Source: Acidobacteriota bacterium
GTDB lineage: Bacteria; Acidobacteriota; Blastocatellia; Pyrinomonadales; Pyrinomonadaceae
DNA: 64,000 bases
Assembly (NCBI GenBank): GCA_019639195.1
Contig: JAHBSI010000003.1
Span: 124,001-188,000 of the forward strand
Direction: 5' to 3'
This document shows positions 50,801 through 57,298 of this stretch, one piece after another. Made by a program: the position numbers and the translations under genes. The notes under the pieces were generated by a model. The model did not search any database. It saw nothing but the letters and a program-made list of their open reading frames with translations, and was not told the origin of the DNA. Position 1 is the stretch's first letter. The number at the start of each line of letters is the position of its first letter.

Positions 50801-51922
50801 ATAAGGGGCTTCGTTGCCGATTCGCGAGATCGTTGTTCGCAAGATCGCGGCACCCTGCATGCCGTTCGGGGACGTTGGGCCCGGTGTCATCGGGAATGGG
50901 TTGTCTGCGACGTTGATCATCGCATTCGGATTTGTATAAACGCTGTAATTGGAAGCTTGCGTCTGATCCTCCGTAATGTTCTTGCGCCAGAGCATCGTCC
51001 CCGTGTGGGCATCGACGATAATGTAGAATGCGTTCACGGGCTGCCAGATCAGGATACGCCACGCCGGCACGACAACGCCCGGTTCGGTCGGGAAGTACAT
51101 CTTCTCCGCCGTAGTTGCAGAGTCGCCTGTCCCGAATGTTTCTTTCAAGGTTGTTGATTCTGCCGCATTTTCCGCGAGATCGAGCGACCCGGGCTCGACG
51201 TTTATGTGCCGGGCACCGGCCTTTACTGCCTCCAATGCATTTCCGAAGTCATCCGAGATCGCGGAATCTGCCAGCCCCGGAGCGAGGTTGTTGATCACGC
51301 GAATTATCTCGCCTTGCTTTGTAAAGCCCGCCTTTACCTCGCCGCGAAATACCGGCACGCCGTTGATCTCCTGGTCGAGTTCGACGAATGAAAGGTTGCC
51401 GTCCGGATTCGTATAGTCGGCAGCGACCTTGAGAGAGTCGATCTCGCCGGACGAAACGCCGATGAGCGAAGTATTCTCTTTTAAGAAATCGATCAGGATC
51501 GGAGCCCGCTTTCCTTCGACCGGTGTCGCCGGTGTGGTGAGAAAATGGCGTCCGCGGGAGACATCCGGCCCGATGACCTCAGGTATCCTGATGTCGCTGT
51601 TGTACTCGATCTTTAGTGTCGGCACACGCTCGCGAAGCGATGCTTCGCCGGCCAGAAATCCATTCCGCTCTGCTTTCACATTAAGGGCCGAAAGTCCGGC
51701 GACGGACCTGTAAGAGTCGATCTTCGATGCGGCATCCTTGTCTGTGCGGATGTCGTAATTCGGCAGAGCGTCATCTTCTGAGACAGTCTGAACGAAAAGC
51801 CCTTTTGCCGCTTTCGCCGCAAAGTGAGGGTACAAAAGCACTGCCGAAACTAAAGCGATAACGGCGGCGGCTGCGGTAAAGAGGCGTAGTCGGTTCCTAA
51901 AAGAAGCAAAGGCGAAATACAT
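47891..51922 (-). CDS. Exported M36 fungalysin-type metalloprotease with six FG-GAP-like repeats
   Basis: A 1343-residue protein from ATG 51922, chosen over an upstream frame start because AGGAG precedes it and the promoter at 52096-52123 lies inside the upstream extension. The N-terminal helix is at about 12-33, the FTP-like propeptide at about 95-320, and the zinc motif HEFSH at 543-547 with GEGWGDFYGH about 28 residues later. After beta-sandwich modules it ends with six FG-GAP-like repeats and stops soon after the last one. It lacks the P domain of its neighbour. The two M36 genes are tandem paralogs on the same strand, separated by 329 bases. Confidence 0.88.
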   Translation of the reverse strand: MYFAFASFRNRLRLFTAAAAVIALVSAVLLYPHFAAKAAKGLFVQTVSEDDALPNYDIRTDKDAASKIDSYRSVAGLSALNVKAERNGFLAGEASLRERVPTLKIEYNSDIRIPEVIGPDVSRGRHFLTTPATPVEGKRAPILIDFLKENTSLIGVSSGEIDSLKVAADYTNPDGNLSFVELDQEINGVPVFRGEVKAGFTKQGEIIRVINNLAPGLADSAISDDFGNALEAVKAGARHINVEPGSLDLAENAAESTTLKETFGTGDSATTAEKMYFPTEPGVVVPAWRILIWQPVNAFYIIVDAHTGTMLWRKNITEDQTQASNYSVYTNPNAMINVADNPFPMTPGPTSPNGMQGAAILRTTISRIGNEAPYQFNNNGWIADGVTVTDGNAIQAGLDRDGSDGVDPNSEASSAARNFVYTFQPFNPNTNSGDQPVPSPQTYPGSAYQQGSVTQLFYITNWYHDELYRLGFTEQARNFQQDNFGRGGVGGDRVRGEGQDTSGTNNANFSTPADGGRGRMQMYLWSGPNPDIDGNFDADVVIHEFSHGLSNRLHGNGSGLSLNMSRGMGEGWGDFYGHSLLSEPTDPINGIYTTGSYDTYLSSGFVNNYYYGIRRFPKAVRAFTGPNGKPHNPLTFADADQTQLDVTDGAYPRGPFGSSTADQVHNLGEIWSSTLWEVRARFVTRLGWAVGNRKTLQLVTDGMKLAPLGPTFLTERDAIIAAAQASAVAPDAGVDAADVWQGFATRGVGYSASIQNVGTGSGNTRVTQAFDVPNVVQTPEMTISDTSGNGTGAPDPGETLTMTIPLSNFGGTDATGVTLTIVGAGSTSYGTIPVGGSVTKVISYTVPENTACGSVITLTFNITSSLGNGAFTKDLAIGQPSATHFENFDTVTAPSFPTGWTAVAVQGGQPFVTSTASPNTFPNSVFVADPVATGGGTDLTSPAFPITTQNAALSFIHKFNTEAGWDGGVLEISIGGGPFVDIQAAGGVFLTNGYNGTLQGGTNNPIANRPGWSGDSGNYITTTVRLPVAAAGQNVQFKWRFGADDNTGIDGWYIDNVTVFGNAVCTPVENNSKAPADFDGDGKTDVSVFRDPSGDWYLDRSTAGFTAMHFGSPGDIPTPGDFDGDGKTDVAVFRPSSGVWYIFRSSDSQFAVRQFGINGDVPRAGDFDGDGKADVAVYRGSEGRWYWMNSSNDAFNVVSFGLNGDQALSGDWDGDGKADVSVFRPSNGVWYRLNSSNGSFTAVGFGLSDDRPVPGDYDGDGKSDVAVFRPSNGTWYSLRSSDGQYSVIQFGLNGDIPAPGDYDGDGKYDQAVYRAGLWYLNRSTAGFGVVSFGLPADTPIPGK

Positions 51923-52095
51923 TCGGGTTCTCTCCTGTACGCTCACAATGCGTGAGATCTTGTGCAAAATTAGCTTCCCTCGTGCGTAGCAAACGCCAAG
52001 GTGTGCAAGGTAGAATATAGTTTTCTTCGGAATAACGTGCGGGCCGAAACAACGACGATCTAAGCGGCCTGGTTCGGCTTTTACGTGAAAAACGA

Positions 52096-52123
52096 ATTTT
52101 ATCAGAATCACGGGCGCAGTCAA
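52096..52123 (-). promoter_or_regulatory. Sigma70-like promoter for the 47891 M36 gene
   Basis: On the complement, TTGACT (52123-52118) and TAAAAT (52101-52096) are 16 bases apart. The -35 box lies 10 bases from the dinG-like start on the other strand, so the two divergent genes have overlapping control regions. Leader length to ATG 51922 is about 165 bases. Confidence 0.6.
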
Positions 52124-52133
52124 CGTCGCGGCA

Positions 52134-54098
52134 ATGACAAAGGCAAGTAAACAAAATGGCAGTGAAAAGGTCTTTGCACCCGGCGGCCTCGTGTCGAAAT
52201 TTCACGAGAATTACGAGTATCGCGAAGGCCAGGTCGAAATGGCCGAAAAGATAGCCGAGGCGTTCGACAAAAAACAGCATCTGATCGTTGAGGCTGGAAC
52301 GGGAACCGGCAAAACACTCGCATATCTCATCCCGGCGGTCGCCGCTGCGATAAAAGGGAAAAGCCGCATCATCATCTCCACCGGGACCAAGAATCTGCAG
52401 GAGCAGCTGATGGAAAAAGACCTTCCATTTCTGCAGAAGGCCTTGCCGACAAAATTCAAGGCGGCGTATATGAAGGGCCGCGCGAACTATGCCTGCATCT
52501 ACCGCATAGCGAACTCAGGCCATCAGCCGATCCTTGACGGCATCGACGACGTTGACCATTTCAGGATCGTACGGGCATGGCTCGATGAAACAAAGACCGG
52601 CGATCGCGCCGAACTCACGGACCTTCCCGAAAATCTTGCTTTCTGGAATCGAATCAACGCGCGTTCGGACACTTGCCTGGGCCAAAAATGCCCGGATTTC
52701 GAGCCTTGCTTTATCACGCGGATGCGGAACAATGCTGAGACGGCAGACATTATAGTCGTGAATCACCATCTCTTCTTTGCCGACCTGAACGTTCGTGACA
52801 ACCAGTTCGGCAAGGTTCTGCCTGACTATTCGGCAGTTATTTTCGATGAGGCGCATTTGCTCGAGGATATCGCGGCCGATTATTTTGGCGTCCAGGCCTC
52901 AAATTATCAGCTCGAAGAGATCGCGCATGATGCCGAGGCACTGCCTGTCTCGAACACGGTCTCGGCCGTTGCGATCACAAAGGCCGCCGGCAAAGTGCTC
53001 TCGATCGCCGAATCCTTTTGGCAGCGTCTGATGCCCGATCGACAAGCGGAGGGCCGTTATCAACTCTCACCGGACATTGCGGTCGAACGCGGCGACGGAA
53101 TGTCGCTGGGCGACGCTCACATAGCCCTTGCTGACGCTCTAAGGCGTCTTGAAGACCTCGTAGATGTTTTTTCAGGGGAGATGGTGGAGGCAGAGTCTAT
53201 CGTCCGCAGATTGAAGCAGATCAGGGCCGACCTTGATTTCATCACGAAGCAGGATGACAAGAATTACGTTTATTGGCTCGAGCGGCGAGGCCGCGGGATG
53301 TTCCTTCAGGCGTCGCCGGTCGATGTTTCGGCCCTTTTGAACGAAAAGCTGTTCGAGAAGGTCAACACCTGCATTCTGACGTCGGCAACGCTTGCAACAA
53401 AAGGCGGATTCAACTTTATTCGCGACCGCCTCGGCTTGCCGTCGTCGCGAACGATGACGCTAACGGCACCGTCGTCATTCGATTATGAAGCGCAGTCGAT
53501 AGTCTATTTACCAAAGGCGATGCCCGATCCGCGTTCGCCCGACTACACAACGGCCGCCGCACGCGAGATCACGGATATTTTGCGTGAAACAAACGGACGG
53601 GCATTTGTGCTCTGCACCTCGAACGCCTCAATGAACGCCCTTTATCAGCTCGTGAGTGCACGCGTCGGCTATCAATGCTTCGTACAGGGAACGATGTCGA
53701 AGACCGGCCTTATCGAGCGTTTCCGATCGACGCCGAATTCAGTTCTTTTTGCGACACAAAGCTTCTGGCAAGGCGTGGATGTTCGTGGCGAACAGCTTTC
53801 ATGCGTCATTATCGACAAGCTGCCTTTTGCTGTGCCGACCGATCCGCTTGTCGCGGCGCGTGCGAGATTCATTGATGAACGCGGCGGCAGTTCGTTCTTC
53901 GAATACAGCGTTCCGCAGGCCATCATTACGCTCAAACAGGGAATTGGCCGTCTTATACGAAGCCGTTCGGACCGCGGCGTGATAGCGATACTCGACCCGC
54001 GTTTGCGCACAAAGAATTACGGGCGCGACTTTCTCGCGTCCTTGCCGCGTATGCGAATAACCGGCGAACTCGACGATGTTCGCGAAATTCTCAGCTAG
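52134..54098 (+). CDS. dinG: DinG/Rad3-family ATP-dependent DNA helicase
   Basis: A 654-residue XPD-like helicase. Walker A is EAGTGTGKTLAYLIP (about 53-67). The iron-sulphur cysteine set includes N-Y-A-C (about 120) and CLGQKCPDFEPC (about 178-189). Motif II is DEAH (about 240) and motif VI is QGIGRLIRSRSDRG (about 600-613). DinG unwinds 5'-3' at R-loops, D-loops and forked DNA in repair. The start ATG 52134 has no clear ribosome-binding site and lies 10 bases from the divergent promoter. A LexA-type box is not seen. Confidence 0.88.
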   Translation: MTKASKQNGSEKVFAPGGLVSKFHENYEYREGQVEMAEKIAEAFDKKQHLIVEAGTGTGKTLAYLIPAVAAAIKGKSRIIISTGTKNLQEQLMEKDLPFLQKALPTKFKAAYMKGRANYACIYRIANSGHQPILDGIDDVDHFRIVRAWLDETKTGDRAELTDLPENLAFWNRINARSDTCLGQKCPDFEPCFITRMRNNAETADIIVVNHHLFFADLNVRDNQFGKVLPDYSAVIFDEAHLLEDIAADYFGVQASNYQLEEIAHDAEALPVSNTVSAVAITKAAGKVLSIAESFWQRLMPDRQAEGRYQLSPDIAVERGDGMSLGDAHIALADALRRLEDLVDVFSGEMVEAESIVRRLKQIRADLDFITKQDDKNYVYWLERRGRGMFLQASPVDVSALLNEKLFEKVNTCILTSATLATKGGFNFIRDRLGLPSSRTMTLTAPSSFDYEAQSIVYLPKAMPDPRSPDYTTAAAREITDILRETNGRAFVLCTSNASMNALYQLVSARVGYQCFVQGTMSKTGLIERFRSTPNSVLFATQSFWQGVDVRGEQLSCVIIDKLPFAVPTDPLVAARARFIDERGGSSFFEYSVPQAIITLKQGIGRLIRSRSDRGVIAILDPRLRTKNYGRDFLASLPRMRITGELDDVREILS

Positions 54099-54120
54099 GA
54101 AGGTATAATCTCGTCGGAAT

Positions 54121-54504
54121 ATGCCAGCATTTTACGAAGTAATGATCGAGCGGAACTTCTCTTCGGCCCACCAGCTGCGGGGCTACAAGGGGAAGTGCGA
54201 GAACCTGCACGGCCACAATTACAAGGTCGAGATCTTCGCACGCGGCTCGGAACTCAATAATATCGGCCTCTTGATCGATTTTGGCGACCTGAAAGAGGCC
54301 GCCGACGAGATCGTGCGCTATCTCGACCATCGTAATATCAACGAACTTCCGCCATTTGATGAGGAACTGAACCCATCGGCCGAAAATCTTGCAAAATTCT
54401 TTGTAGATTATCTGAATTCGCGTATCTCGGATGACCGCGTTGAGGTCTATAAGGTCCGCTGCTACGAAACGCCGACAAGCGTTGCGACATACCAGCTTGC
54501 CTAA
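54121..54504 (+). CDS. queD: 6-carboxytetrahydropterin synthase (QueD/PTPS-like)
   Basis: A 127-residue zinc enzyme of the PTPS family. Zinc ligands His17, His30 and His32 (FSSAHQL; ENLHGHNYK), catalytic Cys26 (GKCENL) and the final E-V-Y-K-V-R-C-Y-E-T-P segment are all present. QueD converts 7,8-dihydroneopterin triphosphate to 6-carboxytetrahydropterin in queuosine/7-deazaguanine synthesis. Cys26 supports the QueD role over a sepiapterin-type PTPS, but related activities cannot be excluded. It follows dinG by 22 bases. Confidence 0.88.
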   Translation: MPAFYEVMIERNFSSAHQLRGYKGKCENLHGHNYKVEIFARGSELNNIGLLIDFGDLKEAADEIVRYLDHRNINELPPFDEELNPSAENLAKFFVDYLNSRISDDRVEVYKVRCYETPTSVATYQLA

Positions 54505-54528
54505 TGCGGAGGTGCAAACAGGCAATAG

Positions 54529-54562
54529 AAAAGGCTGCCTTGTTCGATCAAGACAGCCTTTT
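54529..54562. terminator. Bidirectional terminator between queD and tRNA-Pro
   Basis: AAAAGGCTG-C-CTTG and CAAG-A-CAGCCTTTT pair across the loop TTCGAT. Because the stem ends in A4/T4 on both sides, it can terminate queD (plus) and the tRNA-Pro transcript (minus, whose 3' end is at 54574). Confidence 0.8.
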
Positions 54563-54573
54563 CTTCGGAATAG

Positions 54574-54650
54574 TGGTCGGGGCGAGATGATTTGAACATC
54601 CGACCTCACGGTCCCGAACCGTGCGCTCTACCAGGCTGAGCCACGCCCCG
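54574..54650 (-). tRNA. tRNA-Pro (anticodon CGG), CCA encoded
   Basis: On the complement, a 7-base acceptor stem CGGGGCG (54650-54644) pairs with CGCCCCG near the 3' end. The D arm is GCTCAGCCTGGTAGAGC. The anticodon stem-loop CACGG-TTCGGGA-CCGTG has anticodon C-G-G at loop positions 34-36. The T arm has GTTCAAATC, and the discriminator A is followed by encoded CCA. Confidence 0.93.
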
Positions 54651-54664
54651 ATAAGTCAAAGGAT

Positions 54665-54693
54665 AGTTTAGGCATCGAGCGGGAGACTGTCAA
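54665..54693 (-). promoter_or_regulatory. Sigma70-like promoter for tRNA-Pro
   Basis: On the complement, TTGACA (54693-54688) and TAAACT (54670-54665) with a 17-base spacer, 14 bases before the tRNA 5' end. It lies between the dedA stop and the tRNA. Confidence 0.75.
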
Positions 54694-54698
54694 ACAAA

Positions 54699-55409
54699 TT
54701 AAGCGATATCCTGCGATGAGCTGTCGATCTGCTTGTCGGCCGCCTTCTTGCCGTAGCGATGCCGGAGGTATTCGATCACCGGCGGCAGGAGCGACAATGC
54801 GACAACAACGATCACGACCTTTTCGATGTGGTCCTGCAGCTTGATGCCGAGGGCCCTTTCGATAACGCCGCCAAAGAAGTAGCCCGCAAGGACCATAGTT
54901 GAGATCCAAAGAGCGCCGCCCGCGACGCTGTAGGCGAGGAATTTCGGATACTCCATCTTCATCGAGCCGATGACGATCGGAGCGAACGTACGGACGATCG
55001 GTACAAAACGCGCGAGCACAACCGTTTTGGGGCCGTAACGCTCAAAGAAATCGTGTGCCTTCTGCACTCTGGACGGTTTAAAGACCCACGAATTCTCCCG
55101 TCCGAAAAGACTTTTGCCCATTACTCGACCGGTCCAGTAACCGGTGCTGTCACCGATGACCGAACCAAGGAAGAACGCCAGCATCACGAGCAGGACATTG
55201 AGCTTCCCAGCGGCGGCAAAAAGGCCTGAAACGACGAGAAGGGAATCGCCCGGCAGAAAGAATCCCACCGCAAGGCCGGTTTCTGCAAAGATCACGAACC
55301 ACAGCCCCAGATACACCCAATTCCCAAGCAAAGCGAGAAGATAGTCGATCAGGTGCGCGGGATTTAAAAATTCGCGGACGGCGTTAAAAATGTCGTAAAG
55401 AGTTTCCAT
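54699..55409 (-). CDS. DedA/VTT-domain membrane protein
   Basis: A 236-residue polytopic inner-membrane protein of the DedA family. The family signature (a GDSLLVVSG stretch, then TGYWTGRVMG, then ARFVPIVRTFAPIVIGS) is complete. DedA proteins affect lipid carrier recycling (undecaprenyl-phosphate, phosphatidylethanolamine) and the proton gradient. It starts directly after the pcm stop with no gap, so the two are translationally linked. The last of the rpsU-surE-pcm-dedA run. Confidence 0.88.
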   Translation of the reverse strand: METLYDIFNAVREFLNPAHLIDYLLALLGNWVYLGLWFVIFAETGLAVGFFLPGDSLLVVSGLFAAAGKLNVLLVMLAFFLGSVIGDSTGYWTGRVMGKSLFGRENSWVFKPSRVQKAHDFFERYGPKTVVLARFVPIVRTFAPIVIGSMKMEYPKFLAYSVAGGALWISTMVLAGYFFGGVIERALGIKLQDHIEKVVIVVVALSLLPPVIEYLRHRYGKKAADKQIDSSSQDIA

Positions 55410-56084
55410 CTACTGCTGCGTCTCTCCCCAACCGTGGTCGCCGATAAGCGGCACAAAAACGCACGGGCCGTGATCTTCCTGCCGGCTGCCGCTCTGAGTC
55501 CTTACTACGCGGATCAAACGTTGATCCTTTTGCCTTTCGCCGACTGGGATTACGAGTCGGCCGCCGACTTTCAACTGCGACACGAGCGGTTCGGGCACCT
55601 TCGGGCTCCCGGCAGCAACAAGTATCGCATCAAATGGCTGATACGCCGACCAACCTCTTGTGCCGTCTCCCGTCTTCAGTACAACATTCCTGAATCCAAG
55701 TTCCGACAGCCGCGTGTTCGCTTCACGAGTGAGGTTTTCGTGACGCTCGATCGCATAAGCCTTTTTTGCAAGCGATGCGAGGATCGCGGTCTGATATCCC
55801 GTTCCGGCACCGATCTCAAGGACGGTCTCAGAACCATCAAGCTCAAGAAGTTCGGTCATCCGAGCGACGATGAACGGCTGGGAGATCGTCTGGCCGCTTG
55901 CGATCGGAAGCGCACCGTCGCGATATGCCTGTGCTTTCAATGCGTCTGGGACGAATCGGTGCCGCGGCACCGTTTGCATAGCGTCCAGTACGCGTTCATC
56001 ACGAATGTGAAATTCATTGGCGAGGGCCGCGACCATTTGTTCGCGGCGGATCGTCATATCATCTCGCATTGCTCCGGGCGGCAT
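55410..56084 (-). CDS. pcm: Protein-L-isoaspartate O-methyltransferase
   Basis: A 224-residue SAM-dependent enzyme that methylates isoaspartyl residues in damaged proteins. Key pieces are the PCMT motif 'QPFIVARMTELL', the SAM-binding 'VLEIGAGTGYQTAILA' and 'VPEPLVSQLKVGGRLVIP'. Two alternative later starts exist (MRDDM, MTIRREQ); the first ATG at 56084 is used. Adjacency to surE is widely conserved in bacteria. Confidence 0.92.
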   Translation of the reverse strand: MPPGAMRDDMTIRREQMVAALANEFHIRDERVLDAMQTVPRHRFVPDALKAQAYRDGALPIASGQTISQPFIVARMTELLELDGSETVLEIGAGTGYQTAILASLAKKAYAIERHENLTREANTRLSELGFRNVVLKTGDGTRGWSAYQPFDAILVAAGSPKVPEPLVSQLKVGGRLVIPVGERQKDQRLIRVVRTQSGSRQEDHGPCVFVPLIGDHGWGETQQ

Positions 56085-56097
56085 AAGTAAATTTGGG

Positions 56098-56844
56098 CTA
56101 GCGGTTCCAATCGTCCAGAAGGGTCAAGGACGAATGATCGGTCAGATCGGCACGCATCGGCGTAACGGATACAAGGCCTGCATCTATCGCTTCAAAATCT
56201 GTGCCGCCTTCGGCACGAAAACCATTGCGAACCTCGCCGATCCAATAATACAGCTTTCCACGCGGGTCTGTGTGTTCGCTGATCACGGGCCGTGCCGTCT
56301 TGAAGCCTTGTGTCGTGATACGTGTGCCGGTTGGGATGCCTCGGGGAACATTCACGTTAAGCAAAGTTCCTGCTGGAAGGCCGGTGCTCAACGCTCTTTC
56401 CGTGATCGAGGCCGCGATCTTCGCAGATTCCCTGAAATCAGGTTCGCGCGAGACCGCAAGACTGAAGGCAAGGCCCGGAACACCAAGGATAGTAGCCTCC
56501 ATCGCACCCGCGACCGTTCCCGAATAACTTGCGTCATCGCCGAGATTGGGCCCGTGATTGATCCCGGAGCAACAAATGTCCGGCGGCATATCCGGAGGAA
56601 GTATCTTGTTGAGGGCCATCACGACGCAATCGGTCGGCGTACCGTCAACCGTCCAATGATGATCGTCGATGCGACGGATGCGCAAAGGGCGAGCAAGCGT
56701 AAGGCTGTGCGAGGCTCCGCTCATTTCTGCTTCCGGGGCGACCACGAATACTTCTCCAAGCGGCATAAGAGCGGCTTCGAGAGCTTTAATTCCGTCGGCG
56801 TGAATGCCGTCGTCGTTTGTGATGAGAATTCGCGGTTTTGCCAT
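56098..56844 (-). CDS. surE: 5'/3'-nucleotidase SurE
   Basis: A 248-residue metal-dependent nucleotidase. The metal site NDDG (RILITNDDGIHADGI, residues 4-18), the 'GINHGPNLGDD' motif and the 'SGTVAGAMEA' motif are present. Start at 56844 (MAKPRILITNDDG) is preferred. A longer in-frame start at 56883 lies inside a perfect 14-bp inverted repeat and would add residues unlike the family. Confidence 0.92.
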   Translation of the reverse strand: MAKPRILITNDDGIHADGIKALEAALMPLGEVFVVAPEAEMSGASHSLTLARPLRIRRIDDHHWTVDGTPTDCVVMALNKILPPDMPPDICCSGINHGPNLGDDASYSGTVAGAMEATILGVPGLAFSLAVSREPDFRESAKIAASITERALSTGLPAGTLLNVNVPRGIPTGTRITTQGFKTARPVISEHTDPRGKLYYWIGEVRNGFRAEGGTDFEAIDAGLVSVTPMRADLTDHSSLTLLDDWNR

Positions 56845-56862
56845 TTGCCTTGTGCAGAAATC

Positions 56863-56904
56863 AAAAAGTGAAAAAGCGACCAAAGGTGCACTTTTTCACT
56901 TTTT
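56863..56904 (-). terminator. Perfect inverted repeat between rpsU and surE (terminator/attenuator)
   Basis: AAAAAGTGAAAAAG (56863-56876) and CTTTTTCACTTTTT (56891-56904) are perfect 14-base reverse complements with a 14-base spacer. On the minus strand the rpsU transcript would enter this A/T-rich hairpin about 20 bases after the stop and run into T-rich sequence. Partial termination could set a high rpsU:surE ratio. Confidence 0.65.
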
Positions 56905-56924
56905 CCTAAAAGATCAGTTTGTCG

Positions 56925-57155
56925 TTACCGACCGGTCGACGGACGCGGAGCGGTTGTTGCCGGACGCTGCGAGCGGAAGCGGCGGCGATTGCGCTTGCGT
57001 GCATTTGCCGACTTCAGCTTTGCCTTTTGACCCGGCGGGATGAAGTGAGAATGCTTCTTGAAATCCTTAATGATCTCCTCGCTGATGACCTTTCGCTTGA
57101 AGCGGCGAAGTGCCGACTCGATCGATTCGTTTGTGTTCACTGTTACTGATGCCAT
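56925..57155 (-). CDS. rpsU: 30S ribosomal protein bS21
   Basis: A 76-residue bS21: 'ESIESALRRFKRKV' followed by K/R-rich 'KKHSHFIPPGQKAKLK' and 'ARKRNRRRF'. The extended basic C-terminus (SQRPATTAPRPSTGR) is longer than in E. coli bS21. A strong ribosome-binding site (GGAGGTGAG) lies 6 bases before ATG 57155. Confidence 0.95.
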   Translation of the reverse strand: MASVTVNTNESIESALRRFKRKVISEEIIKDFKKHSHFIPPGQKAKLKSANARKRNRRRFRSQRPATTAPRPSTGR

Positions 57156-57237
57156 TTAATTTCTCACCTCCTCTTCGGCTAAAGATCACCGGCCTTCGGC
57201 CCGATGTCTGCTCTCGGTCTATCAAGAGCAAACGAAC
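57156..57237 (-). promoter_or_regulatory. Leader of rpsU with two small hairpins
   Basis: On the complement, GCTCT...AGAGC (near 57210-57230) and GGCC-GAA-GGCC (near 57191-57201) stems precede the ribosome-binding site. Possible autoregulatory leader; not tested. Confidence 0.3.
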
Positions 57238-57267
57238 ATTAAAGCGCGTCAGCGGGCAAAAAAGCAA
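57238..57267 (-). promoter_or_regulatory. Candidate promoter for rpsU
   Basis: On the complement TTGCTT (57267-57262) and TTTAAT (57243-57238) are 18 bases apart. Transcription would start about 75 bases before rpsU. Confidence 0.45.
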
Positions 57268-57298
57268 GCTCGCGGAGGCGAAATCCCACCCATTCGGC

